A DNA stretch of 64,000 nucleotides from Ricinus communis (GCF_019578655.1 NC_063261.1:17908216-17972215), one strand, 5' to 3'; positions 9,465-19,678 are shown, counted from the first letter of the stretch. The notes: generated by a model from the sequence alone, not told the origin. Made by a program: numbers and translations.

Positions 9465-9550
9465 CTTTTATAGATATGGGAAGTGGAGAATAGGGAGTTT
9501 CAAAGGTGAGTTGGTGGAAAAGTTTTGTCTGGGTAGTTCAACCTCTCACC
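9465..9550 (-). promoter_or_regulatory. Conserved PELPK promoter block, copy 1
   Basis: TATAAAAG (9465-9472) about 90 bp upstream of the ATG; a TTTCCACCAA segment (9511-9520); and GGTGAGAGGTTGAACTA (9534-9550). The same three elements in the same order and spacing precede the PELPK genes at 11273, 14836 and 20537. CCACCAA resembles the AC-rich elements bound by wall-related MYBs; that link is inference. Confidence 0.6.
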
Positions 9551-11272
9551 TATAAAGCTTCCAAGCTTTTCTATTTTTAAACTTTTTTAAAAAAACTTAG
9601 TTGGGAGAGTCAATTAGGATGGTAGCTTGTAGTTGCCTGTTTTCCTCCTTGTTGTAACCAAATGAAGGACTATACATGTTCATTAATTTAATTAGACTTT
9701 ACAAAAAAAGGTAAGAATTCTTTTCTTCCAAGAGGACTAATGTAAGTTATATTGCCTTCAATTATGCTCTAGATCTAGACAACTTAAATCCATTTGGTAA
9801 ATACACCTGATCTCACCACTGGGGGCTAAATGCCAAGTGGTAAACTCTCCAAGGTTTTGCCACAAAAAAATTCCCTCTGATAACATAATCTTCGTTTTTT
9901 TCTTTAGTTTCTTTTGATCTCATGTTACCTATCAAATTTAGTATCAAAGAGATTATATTCTATTATATTTCTAATAACCTGAACTGTATAAGAACTGGTG
10001 CCCATTTATTATTTGTTGTTTATTAAGTTTTCTTTTATTGCTTTGATGTGTTAAAAATGATATATTTAAATAGAATTTTAAATGGAATTTATTGGCGATA
10101 CAATAGGTACTTTTTCTATGAAGTGGTTTTTTAAACATTTTTAATTTTTAATATTGTTTAGTATAATTTACTTTTTATAAAAATAGCATCAAAATTGTTT
10201 TTAACAAATTTTGAATAGTAAGATTACAATTAAAAGTTACATGGGGCATGTTTAGTCGGCCGCTGATGGTTGGTAGCTAGTAGTTGATGATTGATAGCTG
10301 GTACTTAATAAATTAAACCGATTAATAAAATTTCATTAGCAGTTGTTATTAATATGTTCAATGATTATTTAAAATATTATTTAGTTTTAAATATATTTTA
10401 TCTTATATACTATTTTCAATTATATAAATTAAGAAAAATAACTTATAATTATTAAAAATGTTGTAATTAATTTTATTTAGCTTAATTATATTTATTATTA
10501 AAAATATTTATAGAAATTATTTTAAACAAATTAAAATTTAAATACTGCTAATAAGAATTTCTGATTTTATATATTATTATAAATATTATAATGATTTAAC
10601 TGTAAGTATAATTTCAAAATAATAATCGTAATTCAATATATAATTTCAAAATAATAAGAATAATTCAACAATAGCAATTCTATCGTACCAATTGCTTAAC
10701 GAAACAAATTACAAGTCCTTTCTTTATCTTTTCTTCCTTTTTCTTTTTCTTTTTCTCTTTTCAAAGCCAAAAAAAGGAGAACAGGTCCTATATGCCAGCG
10801 CGCGCATATTCAGGCTAGCTGCTCCTTACAACTGTGAAAGACGAATCTCTTTCTTGTTTTATCCATACTGAATAGAGTCGCCAATGCAACTATTATTTTG
10901 CTCACTGTTCAGAAACGACATATCGCCTAATATCAGTGTCGATTATGAAATGGTATTGAAACTTGTTTACACAAATATATGACAATGGCAAGCCCATATC
11001 AAGAGGAAAACAAAAACCAAGAAAAGAAAAAATATAATATTAATGTATCATAAGTAGCTGAAGAAATAGTAGAAAGTACAACAAATCCAATACAACCACT
11101 ATAAAAGATAATAACAATCTGAACAATAAAAATCACATGAATAATCAACTCCACAAGAAACAAAAACTACAGATTGCCATACTGGACAATACATGATGCT
11201 ACTCAGAACAGAAGATGAAGTTTGCTATGAAAATCCACCAAGGAAATATAAGATGGTATAATTATAAGCATT
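9551..11272. other. Intergenic between PELPK copies 1 and 2
   Basis: Contains a probable AT-rich MITE (10246-10705) and, from about 10890, the start of the duplicated PELPK-DnaJ unit. The rest is 3' flank with no coding signal. Confidence 0.4.
10246..10705. repeat. AT-rich MITE-like repeat (family shared with 26.5 and 28.3 kb)
   Basis: Starts GGGGCATGTTTAGTCGGCCG and GCTGATGGTTGGTAGCTAGT and ends with a region whose complement begins GTAATTTGTTTCGTTAAGC. Ends share TGTTTNGT. TTACA occurs just outside both ends, compatible with a degraded 8-bp TSD. The GGTTGGTAGC/CAGCTGAT subterminal words recur near 26.5 and 28.36 kb. Probably a non-autonomous hAT-like element; boundaries are approximate. 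Confidence 0.4.
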
Positions 11273-11773
11273 TTAAGGAGTAATGGTTGACTGAGGTGGT
11301 TTAATCTCCTTGGGAACAGTTGGTATGGTAGGCAATGTAGGCTTCGGAAGCTCAGGAAAGTGGGGCAAAGGTGGCAGTTCGGGTTTTGGCAATTCAGGGA
11401 ACTTGGGCACTTCAGGTTTTGGCAATTCTGGCACTTTTGGGACTTCAGGCTTTGGCAGTTCAGGGAACTTAGGAAGCTCAAGTTTTGGCAATTCTGGTAC
11501 TTTTGGGACTTCAGGCTTTAGCAATTCAGGGGACTTAGGAAGTTCAGTTTTTGGCAATTCTGGCACTTTTGGAACTTCAGGTTTTGGCAATTCAGGGAGC
11601 TTCGGTAATTCAGGTTCTGGCAGCTTAGGGAATTCAGGTTTTGGCAAAGTAGGAAGTTCAGGTTTAGGTACTTCTGGTGATTTTATCTCAAGAAGTTGTC
11701 TTGCATCTACCTGGATTGATAAAGCGATGAGCAAAAACAAAAGGAAGGACGATCTAAAGCGAAGATAAGCCAT
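11273..11773 (-). CDS. PELPK-type proline-rich cell-wall protein, copy 2
   Basis: Single exon, 166 aa, start at 11773 (MAYLRFRSSF). Signal peptide residues 1-24 (LLFLLIALSI core, cleavage VDA/R), then RQLLE. About 25 P-E-L/V-P-K units follow, including a longer repeat of P-E-V-P-K-V-P-E-L-P-K occurring several times, then P-E-L-P-P-L-P-H-F and a PTIPTVPKEIKPPQST tail. It lies in duplication unit A and is closest to the gene at 14836 (same tail, same leader). Expected to be secreted and wall-associated; in-frame gain and loss of repeat units explain the length differences among paralogues. Functional details are inferred from the PELPK family. Confidence 0.88.
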   Translation of the reverse strand: MAYLRFRSSFLLFLLIALSIQVDARQLLEIKSPEVPKPELPTLPKPEFPKLPEPELPKLPELPKPEVPKVPELPKTELPKSPELLKPEVPKVPELPKLELPKFPELPKPEVPKVPELPKPEVPKFPELPKPELPPLPHFPELPKPTLPTIPTVPKEIKPPQSTITP

Positions 11774-11858
11774 AATGAGGAGAGAAAAGATCTGAGCTTT
11801 TGAGGAATGAATATTATATTTCTTGTTTACTTGTGAGTTGATTTACACCTATGTTCAG

Positions 11859-11951
11859 CTTTTATAGATATGGGAAGTGGGGAAATGGAGAAGTTTCAAG
11901 AGGGATTTGGCAGGAAATTAAGCTTGTGTTTTGGTAGTTCAACTTCTCACC
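11859..11951 (-). promoter_or_regulatory. Conserved PELPK promoter block, copy 2
   Basis: TATAAAAG at 11859-11866, 86 bp upstream of the ATG, and GGTGAGAAGTTGAACTA at 11935-11951, 69 bp further out. The middle CCACCAA segment is altered here (TTTCCTGCCAAAT). Confidence 0.6.
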
Positions 11952-12439
11952 TATAATACATCCAAAACAATCATGACAATTGTTAGCTTTATGAAGCTGA
12001 TCATTCTACCTAGAAAACAATATTCATTTGATTTATAATATTGATTTATAAATACATATATATATGGTAGCAAGCAATTGCTGATTCTCTATCTTACCAC
12101 AACTAGATGAATTACACATGTCATTAATTAGATAAGACCAATTGGAAGCTATTGCTATGTACATGTTCTTATTTCTCTAGATGATATGAAATATAGATCT
12201 TGCATTATTATTAGTCTCAGAATCAATCTGCATAAACTAAAGCAGTTTACCAAACTAATTAACGGTCACATACTCACCTTCATTCATTCATCTCTTGTTT
12301 GATTGTTCTTATACAAGGAGAACTATTAATTATTCTCACCAAATTTGACACAGTTGAGCCAACCTATCCTCAAACTTTGAAATATTCCTGTTTATACTTA
12401 TGATTTATCGAAGTTCAAATTCTGAGACTGCTTAAGAAT

Positions 12440-12630
12440 AGAGCAGAGATACTTTGGTCCCTGCTTTTCCAAAAACTAATCTTTCTTCCCGAGTTTAAAC
12501 ATTGTCAAAACAGTCGAGTCTGAGATTAGTTTTCAGTCTCTACATCTATAAATCAACAAACAATAATTTAGTCACTATGTTTGTGAAATAATAAACATTA
12601 TAATCCCTCTAAAGGCTTTTTTTTCTTTTT
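12440..12630. repeat. Left half of an inverted-repeat element (unit A copy)
   Basis: Reads GATACTTTGGTCCCTGCTTT followed by CCAAAAACTAATCTTTCTTC and later ATAATCCCTCTAA. It aligns with the left arm of the element at 15921 in unit B, but the right arm is absent, so the unit A copy is truncated or unit B gained DNA. Confidence 0.5.
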
Positions 12631-13011
12631 ATTTGATGAGAAATGGAAAATTTATCTTACTGCCTTCATGGAAAAGGACAAACTTTTGTTAGTGGCATCC
12701 TGCATTTACTTTCCATTGTGGTAGCAATAAAAACCATAAGAATGTGGAATAAATTAGATTCGATACCTCTTTTCTTCTTAGTATTTTTCTTTTAGTTATT
12801 AGTAACTGAATTGCACATTGGATAGCCATCCCTCAAGCATTAATTATGATCTGTGCACTGCTTTTACAATGATCATGAGCTAACTAGACTTGATATATAA
12901 CTGAACTTCTGGTGTAAACCGAACCAATCCATGCCTGGATCATCACTTTATTACTCACAGCTAGATCAAACCAGCATTTTTTGAGAACAGTAACTATTCC
13001 CACTCTACTAT

Positions 13012-13160
13012 TGCTCTGGGTAAACTTTCCATGCCCAATTTTTTGACTTAAACACAAATGTGCCTCTGGTAGAAGCTCATGACCAACATAAATTCTGAAC
13101 CAATAGCCTGGAAACCCACAACAAATTCCTCTGCAGAGATATTTTTAAGATTAAGCCTAT
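13012..13160 (-). pseudogene. Frameshifted copy of the unknown ORF at 17997
   Basis: The minus strand reads EEFVVGFQAIGSEFMLVMS as in the ORF at 17997. It then has one extra T (AGCTTCTACC against AGCTCTACC), which breaks the frame. Upstream homology ends soon after the I-S-A-E-E segment. It lies between the PELPK and DnaJ genes of unit A at the equivalent position to 18.0 kb in unit B. Confidence 0.55.
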
Positions 13161-13552
13161 AACTAGTAAGAGAGAGAGAGAAGAGTCGACTCCTATGACT
13201 CGAAGAAAAAGCAGAGCAGAGACACCAAAGACAAGGGTGAGTTTGAGATCTTTTATAGATAGAAATAGAAATCCTTTTCTAGCAGGTTTTAAAATGGGAT
13301 TCATATCTGATCTGGTTTCCTCTTTTTTGCCGCTTTCATACTTGGGCTCATCATTATTCATTGAGAGTACGTATCACATGCAACAGAAGAATTAAACGTT
13401 TGCAACATCAAGACATGAAGACCGAAGACTGCTAACACAAAACATAACCATAACCAAATTGAGTTTTCTCATTCATGTACCAAAAAGATTACATATCTCG
13501 TTTCTGTAAATTTGCTAGTCATACATACCCATACTAATATACATACTAAAGT

Positions 13553-14095
13553 CTAAAACAATCTAATATGATGATAGCCTTCATTAACCACCAACTTCTG
13601 AAGACCATCTTGCGCAACTAATTTACTAATGCGATCAAATTCCGAAACGAATTTCTTCTTTGTGAAAGAAGGCTCCTTCGGTGGTTCAGAAGGCATCTTT
13701 GGATCCACGGGTTGTCTCGGACTCTTCTTGGAAGACTCTTCTTGTTCATCTCTTTGCCGCTTGTTGCAAGACTGATGATGATTCTGAGGCTGAGGCTGAG
13801 GCTGATTTTGATGATGATTCTGATGCTGATGCTGATTTTGATGATGATTCTGAGCCTGTTGTTGAAGTTGAAGAAGACGATCAAATTCTTTGCGGGAAAT
13901 CGGATTTTTGAGAACTTCATAGGAGGACAGGAGTTTCTGGAAACTGGAATGGGCGTTGGGATTATGAGGGTTCTTGTCAGGATGCAACCTCAACGCCATC
14001 CTCTTAAAAGCCTTGGAGATTTCTTCGTCTGTCAGGTTAGGTCCTGTAGTAGATGCAAGGCCTAACACACTATAATGATTCACCAACACAGCCAT
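13553..14095 (-). CDS. Small J-domain (DnaJ-like) protein, unit A
   Basis: Single exon, 180 aa, start at 14095 (MAVLVNHYSVLGL). The J domain occupies residues 5-75: HYSVLGL, EEISKAFKRMALRLHPDKNP with intact HPD at 38-40, then FQKLLSSYEVL and R-K-E-F-D. A Q/H/N-rich low-complexity segment (about 76-108) follows, then KRQRDEQEESSKK, a likely nuclear signal. The C-terminal block FTKKKFVSEFDRISKLV...LVVNEGYHHIRLF is conserved with the copy at 18564. There is no Gly/Phe region or zinc finger, so it is a type III J protein expected to stimulate an Hsp70. No signal peptide. The poly-Q/H tract is longer than in unit B, evidently by CAN-repeat slippage. The specific client is unknown. Confidence 0.85.
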   Translation of the reverse strand: MAVLVNHYSVLGLASTTGPNLTDEEISKAFKRMALRLHPDKNPHNPNAHSSFQKLLSSYEVLKNPISRKEFDRLLQLQQQAQNHHQNQHQHQNHHQNQPQPQPQNHHQSCNKRQRDEQEESSKKSPRQPVDPKMPSEPPKEPSFTKKKFVSEFDRISKLVAQDGLQKLVVNEGYHHIRLF

Positions 14096-14835
14096 TGTCG
14101 ATTACGATAAGAAAAGCAACAGATGGGAGATATCTTCAGACAGAAAATCAATGGATCAAAGGCAGCAATACTCAATAAGGGGAAAGGGTTTTGAACTTAC
14201 AATAGGACTTTGTTTTGGAGTGGGGTTCTATTACGAGTGAAGGACAGTTGTGATTATAAAGTATTATGAGGTAGCGTTGATTGTATTGGTTAACAAAAGG
14301 TAGCATGCAATTGATGACTATAAATAATAAAAAAAGAAAAATCGATTTACCTACTTAAATAGAAGCTTCTTAGTCACCTATAACTCTGCCTTCATTATAT
14401 ACAAAGCAACAACACTTTAATTCTGTTCCAATTTTAAAGTATAGTTTTAAGACCATAACGGTTATTTTATTCATTACTGAGAAACGAGATGTCGCCTAAT
14501 ATTGGTGTTGATTATGTGGAATTGTATTAATTGGAGCTTGTTTATGCAAATATATAGTAATGACAAGAAGACGAAACAAAATCCAGACAAATATTATATA
14601 TATTCATGTATCATGTAGAGCTGAAGAAATAGTAGAAAATACAACAAATCCAGCATAACCACTATAAAAGATAATAACAATCTGAACAATAAAAATTACA
14701 TGAACGATTAACTCGACAAGAAACATAAACTACAAATTTCTATTCTCGACAATATATGATGCCACACCGAACACAAGATGAAATCTCCTATGAAAATCCA
14801 CCGAGGAAATGTAAGATGGTATAATTATAAGCATT
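14096..14835. other. Intergenic, junction between duplication units A and B
   Basis: Upstream region of the unit A J-domain gene, then the unit junction near 14459 and the 3' flank of the next PELPK gene. No other feature. Confidence 0.45.
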
Positions 14836-15333
14836 TTAAGGAGTAGTAGTTGACTGAGGTGGTTTAATGTCCTTGGGAACAGTTGGTGTGATAGGCAAGG
14901 TAGGCTTTGGAAGCTCAGGAAAGTGGGGCAAAGGTGGCAGTTCAGGTTTTGGCAACTCAGGAACCTTAGGCATTTCAGGTTTTGGCATTTTTAGTACTTT
15001 TGGAACTTCAAGCTTTGGTAATTCAGGGAACTTAGGCAATTCTGGCACTTTTGGAATTTCCAGCTTTGGCAATTCAGGGACCTTCGGTACTTCAGGTTTT
15101 GGCAATTCTGGCACTTGCAATTCAGGAAGTTTGGGCACTTCAGGTTTTGGCAGCTCAGGCAATTCAGTTTTTGGTAGAGTAGGAAGTTCAGGTTTAGGTA
15201 ATTCTGGTTTAGGAAATTCAGGTTTAGGTACTTCTGGCAATTTTGTTTCGAGAAGTTGTCGTGCATCTACATGGATTGATAAAGCGATAAGCAAGAGCAG
15301 AAAGAAGGATGATCGAAAGCAAAAACAAGCCAT
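14836..15333 (-). CDS. PELPK-type proline-rich cell-wall protein, copy 3
   Basis: Single exon, 165 aa, start at 15333 (MACFCFRSSF). Signal peptide residues 1-24 (FLLLLIALSI core, VDA/R cleavage), then RQLLE. The body is P-E-L-P-K, P-E-V-P-K and P-K-L-E-I-P-K units, with some units changed (KVLKMPKPEMPKVPE), then P-E-L-P-P-L-P-H-F-P-E-L-P-K and a PITPTVPKDIKPPQSTT tail. It is the unit B duplicate of the gene at 11273; differences are mostly in-frame repeat gains and losses and conservative substitutions, which suggests continued constraint. Secreted wall-type protein by family. Confidence 0.88.
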   Translation of the reverse strand: MACFCFRSSFFLLLLIALSIHVDARQLLETKLPEVPKPEFPKPELPKPELPTLPKTELPELPKPEVPKLPELQVPELPKPEVPKVPELPKLEIPKVPELPKFPELPKLEVPKVLKMPKPEMPKVPELPKPELPPLPHFPELPKPTLPITPTVPKDIKPPQSTTTP

Positions 15334-15411
15334 TATAAGGAGAAAAAATATATGAGCTGTTGAGAAATGAGTAGTATTACTTATGAGTTATTATTTTCCA
15401 TGTGTATTCAG

Positions 15412-15503
15412 CTTTTATAGATGTAGGAAGTGGAGAAATGGGGAAGTTTCAAGCGGAATTTGGTGGGAAATTAAGCTTGTTTTCGGTAGTTCAACTTCTC
15501 ACC
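15412..15503 (-). promoter_or_regulatory. Conserved PELPK promoter block, copy 3
   Basis: TATAAAAG at 15412-15419 (79 bp from the ATG), TTTCCCACCAA at 15460-15470, and GGTGAGAAGTTGAACTA at 15487-15503, 68 bp beyond the TATA box. Confidence 0.62.
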
Positions 15504-15920
15504 TATAATACTGCCAAAACAATAATTACAACTGTTGGCTTTATGAAGCTGATCATTCTGCCAAGAATACAATATTCATTTGATTTATTTTCTATCTTAC
15601 AACAACTAGATGAATTACACATGTCCATTAATCAGATAAGACTCAACAATGTTGAAATATAAACTTTCCAGTTAAAAGACTAAAAGAAGCTATTGCTGTT
15701 CTTATTTCTCTTGATGATTGCTGGAATATGGATCTTTTTATACTATCAGTCTCAGAATCAATCTGCATGAATTAATAAAAGTTTACCTAACTAATTAACA
15801 GTCACATGAATCCTCAAACTTTGACATATTACTGTGAACAGTAGTGGATTTTTCGAGGTTCAAATCCTGAATTTATTATTTATATATACCTTCCCCGAGA
15901 GTGCTTATAGACCAATTAGG

Positions 15921-16814
15921 AGAAATTATAATGGCATTACTTTGGTCCCTTCCTTTTCAAAAATTAACCTTTATTCTTGAGTTTAAAAATTGTCAAACAA
16001 TTTAATCTGAAATTTACACTTAAATTTTCTAGTCTATAGCAATAACCACTTTAATGACTGTTTTTGTAAAAAAATGAACACTTTAATCCCTCTAATTTTG
16101 ATTCAAACTTTGCACTCAACCATATGTCTTTTTTTATATTAAAATTGTCATTTCTCAATCTACCACTTTTTTTATTTTAGGATAAAGCCAACCATTTTTT
16201 AACTTTATGATGTGATCAACCAATGCAATTAATCATGAGAAATGCTTAAATTATAGTGAGAATAATCTATAGGTAGAGCTTATAAATTAAAAAGATTTTA
16301 AAAGGATAATCCTGAGAACGAAATAATTGTTCAATTTAATGCACAATAAGTAGAATTGAATAGGGCATAGAATAAAGAGTTGGTAGATTATAAAAGGTGA
16401 ATTTTTGTAAAGAATGCATAATAAAATAGAGCATCAGAAGTACAAATATGGATGAGTGCTAGTTTGAATCTATTAAAGGTTGCATTTGTCTCACATATTG
16501 CTAAGTTATTTGGATGGTATGATGTGTATATATATGTATTTGACACTTTTCTTTGACCTCGCTTTTGAGAATAAGTTTTATCCGAACCCATTTATTAAAA
16601 TCAAAATTAGAGTGACTAAAGTATTTGCCCTTTTATAAATATAGGGACTAAAGTATTATTATTTTATAAATATATGGACTGAAAGTTTATGGTAACCTCA
16701 TGGCCTAGATTCTCATATGGTATTTAAACTTTAGGGACCAAAGATTAATTTTTGAAAACACATGGACCAAAGTGTTTTGGAGGGTAAACCTCAAGGACGC
16801 CATTGTAATTTTCG
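15921..16814. mobile_element. Long inverted-repeat (fold-back/MULE-like) element
   Basis: Left arm GAAATTATAATGGCATTACT, TTGGTCCC, CAAAAATTAACCTTT matches the complement of the right arm GAAAATTACAATGGCGTCCT, TTGGTCCA, CAAAAATTAATCTTTGG. Inner sub-repeats (ACTTTAATCCCT and, opposite, AGGGACTAAAGT) continue the symmetry. No open frame of note. No convincing target duplication was found. Superfamily assignment is uncertain. Confidence 0.55.
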
Positions 16815-17996
16815 TAGAAATTATTGCTTGAAATTTGTCCATAAGTAGTTGGTCAAGGCCTATCAGCAGCTATGGCTAGACTACACAGACTTGTTTTCTG
16901 GATTTAAAAGATTTCTCAAATCATTAAATGTGTGATATACAATTTCTATGAACACTAATGCCATTGATTTGGGAAATCAAAGTCTTGTGTTCTCACTATG
17001 GAATCTGCAATAACACAGATATAATTTTGCAGTTCTTTCAGATATCCTCATAACATAATCTTTAATATCATATAAAACAATGCTTAAACCTGTCCTTTAG
17101 TCTTAGTCATAGATATTAACTTTAATTGCAATTTAGTGAATTGAACCTTGTGGAATGTAATCACAGACAAATATTCTGCTATATTTTTCCCAACATTGAA
17201 GCAGGATGACTATCCTGCTAGGAGCTCAAATAAAGAATACAACCGAAACAATAACTGCAGGAAACAGCAACACAGAATAAACCACAGAAAACAGTCTAAA
17301 GCAAAAGCGGCAGGAAATGAAGCTAATACTTTGACAGAAATTATACCTACACCACTTCAGAATTACAAAACCAAACTAGCAATAAAACTATACTAGTTTT
17401 TCAGCTTTAAACTCCATTCAGAACACCAATTCTGATTAGCCTTATTTAAGATCAGGACAGACGATAACCTTGTGTTGTTTGTCGTTTGTGATGAATTACG
17501 TGCCTTTAGCATCAGCAAGCAAGCCTTCCTGAAGATGTTTATTTCAAGCTTTCCATTGATACGTCAACATTTCAAGCTAAGTTTTGGAACATGATTTTGT
17601 CCTGGCAAATGTTTCGCTGCGGAAGTAAAGTCTCCATGCTAGTTTTTAGCAGCTCTATGATTGTTGTCGTGATTCCTTGCCGTCTAAAGGCTATATTTTA
17701 CTTTCATGAAAACTTGTCATACTGGCTTCCATGCTAAATGAAAAACTTATTCCAGTGGCATCATGTATTTATTCTCCATTGGTTTGCAAAAAAAAAAAAC
17801 CATAATAATGCGGTATAAATTAGATTCAGTACTTCTTTGCGTTTTAGTATTTTTCTTTTTGTTATTAGTAACTGAATTGGACATTGCGATAGCCATCCCT
17901 GAAAACATTAATTAGCTAACTAGATTTGATCTATCATGTCATGCTCAAAATCAAATATATAACTGGACTTGCATGCCTGGATCATCACTTTACTAC
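16815..17996. other. Intergenic within unit B, no gene seen
   Basis: Slightly less AT-rich around 17150-17700. The open frame at 17148-17396 has no leader, domain or paralogue. No further structure supported. Confidence 0.35.
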
Positions 17997-18302
17997 TCAA
18001 AGATGATCAAACATGCATTTCCTGAGAACAATAACTCTTCTCGCTCTACTATTGCAATCAAGACTCAGAGTCTTGCAATATCCCTTGAAATTGCATCCAT
18101 ATTGTTGCTCTGGGTAAACTTTCCATGCCCAGTTTTCTGACTTAAACACAAATGTGCCTCTGGTAGAGCTCATAACCAACATAAATTCTGAGCCAATAGC
18201 CTGGAAACCCACAACAAATTCCTGTGCAGAGATCTTTAACATTAAGCCATCTACGTAAAACAAATCTGCTAGATCACCGCAGTCTTGTTTTTGCAGGAAC
18301 AT
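17997..18302 (-). CDS. Hypothetical 101-aa ORF, duplicated fragment
   Basis: Open from an ATG at 18302, reading MFLQKQDCGDLADLFYVDG, ISAQEFVVGFQAIGSEFMLV, FVFKSENWAWKVYPEQQYG and a Cys/Arg-rich end. I recognise no domain. Amino-acid similarity to the frameshifted stretch at 13012-13160 shows the segment pre-dates the duplication. It could be one exon of a lost gene: homology begins close to an AG acceptor-like site (CTCTGCACAG) just before the E-F-V-V-G segment. There is no signal peptide or membrane span. Real coding status is doubtful. Confidence 0.3.
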   Translation of the reverse strand: MFLQKQDCGDLADLFYVDGLMLKISAQEFVVGFQAIGSEFMLVMSSTRGTFVFKSENWAWKVYPEQQYGCNFKGYCKTLSLDCNSRARRVIVLRKCMFDHL

Positions 18303-18563
18303 GAGTAACTACACTCTTTGTTTTATACATTCCCAACATCCTCAATCAAGAAATAGTTGTCAATGTACATTCAAAGTATCATATGCAACTGAAGAATTAA
18401 ATAAACCTTGCAACATGAAGCATTATATGAAGATCAAAGACTGCAACATAATACGTAACCATAACTGAATTGAGTTTTCTCATTCATGTACCAAAAAGAT
18501 TACATATCTCGTTTCTGTAAATTTGCTAATCATACATAACCATACTACTATACATACTAAAAT

Positions 18564-19082
18564 CTAAAACAATCTAATATGATGATAGCCTTCATTAACC
18601 ACCAACTTCTGAAGACCACCTTGCGCAACTAATTTACTAATGCGATCAAATTCCGAAAGGAACTTCTTCTTTGTGAAAGAAGGATCCTTTGGTGGTTCAG
18701 AAGGCATCTTTGGATCCATGGATTGTCTCGGACGCTTCTTGGAAGACTCTTCTTGTTCATCTCTCTGCCGCTTGTTGCAAGACCGATGATGATTCTGAGG
18801 CTGAGGCTGATTCTGATGATAATTCTGAACCTGATTCTGATGCTGTTGTTGAAGTTGAAGAAGACGATCAAATTCTTTGCGGGAAATCGGATTTCTGAGA
18901 ATTTCATAGGAGGAGAGGAGTTTCTGGAAACTGGAATTGGCATTGGGATTATGGGGGTCCTTGTCAGGATGTAACCTCAATGCCATCCTCTTAAAAGCCT
19001 TGGAGATTTCTTCGTCTGTCAGGTTAGGGCCTGTAATAGATGCAAGGCCTAACACACTATAATGATTCACCAACACAGCCAT
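18564..19082 (-). CDS. Small J-domain (DnaJ-like) protein, unit B
   Basis: Single exon, 172 aa, start at 19082. The J domain at residues 5-75 has HPD at 38-40 (RLHPDKDP), then a shorter Q/N-rich tract (QNQVQNYHQNQPQPQ) than its unit A twin, then KRQRDEQEESSKKRPR (probable nuclear signal) and the conserved C-terminal SFTKKKFLSEFDRISKLV and LVVNEGYHHIRLF. Outside the low-complexity tract only a handful of residues differ from the copy at 13553, so both copies appear intact. Type III J protein; an Hsp70 co-chaperone role is inferred from HPD. Confidence 0.85.
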   Translation of the reverse strand: MAVLVNHYSVLGLASITGPNLTDEEISKAFKRMALRLHPDKDPHNPNANSSFQKLLSSYEILRNPISRKEFDRLLQLQQQHQNQVQNYHQNQPQPQNHHRSCNKRQRDEQEESSKKRPRQSMDPKMPSEPPKDPSFTKKKFLSEFDRISKLVAQGGLQKLVVNEGYHHIRLF

Positions 19083-19500
19083 TGTCTAAATGATAAGAAA
19101 AGCAACAGAAGGGAATGGAGCGATCCTATGAAGAAGAAAAGGGTTTTGAAGACAGATAGGAGATATCTTCAGACAGAAAATCAATGGATCGAAGGCGGCG
19201 ATACTAAATAAGAGGAAAGGGTTTTCAACTTACAAGAGGACTTTGTATTGGAGTAGGGTTCTGTTACGAGTGAAGGGCAGTTGTGATTATTAAGTATACT
19301 ATGATGTAGCGTTGATTGTAATCCGATATTTAAACTGCTACTTGGCTAACCAGTAATAAGGTAGCGTACGACTGATTACTATATGCGTCTAATCCTCTAA
19401 TAATAAAAAAAAGAAATATGAATTTACCTATAACTCTGCCTTCATCGTACAAAGCAACAGTACTTTAATTATGTTCCCATTTTGAAGTATAGTTTTTATA
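19083..19500. other. Upstream region of the unit B J-domain gene
   Basis: Matches the corresponding upstream region in unit A (shared GACAGTTGTGATTAT-like and TAACTCTGCCTTCAT segments) and leads into the partial unit C. No gene. Confidence 0.45.
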
Positions 19501-19565
19501 TGAACAGAACCAAATTTATTTGATTATTCTAAGAATTAAGCACTGAAACATAACGGGTAGTTGTT

Positions 19566-19678
19566 TAATTACTGTCCTTGGGAAGAGTTGGCGTGCAGGC
19601 TTTGGCAGCTCAAGAGTGTGGGGAGAAGGTGGCAATTCAGGAAATTTGGGGATCTCATACTTTGGCAATTCAGGACTA
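19566..19678 (-). pseudogene. PELPK remnant (partial unit C)
   Basis: Only the C-terminal part survives: PELPKYEIPKFPELPPSP, H-T-L-E-L-P-K-P, then a one-base frameshift after which the other frame reads TPTLPKDSN and a stop, matching the P-T-x-P-T-x-P-K-D/E-I tail of the intact genes. There is no leader, RxLLE motif or promoter block. Its position after a copy of the unit's end sequence marks it as the start of a third, truncated tandem unit. Confidence 0.7.

Larger units (their letters stand above)
10890..14458. repeat. Tandem segmental duplication, unit A (PELPK + DnaJ)
   Basis: Unit A begins ATTTTGCTCACTGTTCAGAA, and unit B begins near 14459 with TTTTATTCATTACTGAGAAA followed in both by an ACGA-ATGTCGCC-type stretch. 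Both units then carry a minus-strand PELPK gene, its promoter, a partial or full inverted-repeat element, an unknown ORF or its broken copy, and a minus-strand J-domain gene. They end with the same TAACTCTGCCTTCAT sequence. Confidence 0.75.
14459..19500. repeat. Tandem segmental duplication, unit B (PELPK + DnaJ)
   Basis: Same gene order and orientation as unit A but about 1.5 kb longer between the PELPK and J-domain genes, mainly because it holds the complete inverted-repeat element and extra DNA at 16.8-17.9 kb. A third start of the unit (unit C) follows at about 19500 with a PELPK remnant. Confidence 0.75.

Noticed and set aside
13077..13395. Small frames on both strands near 13.1-13.4 kb
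   Set aside because: They read the frameshifted remnant or its flank in wrong frames; the homologous frame is the one matching 17997-18302.
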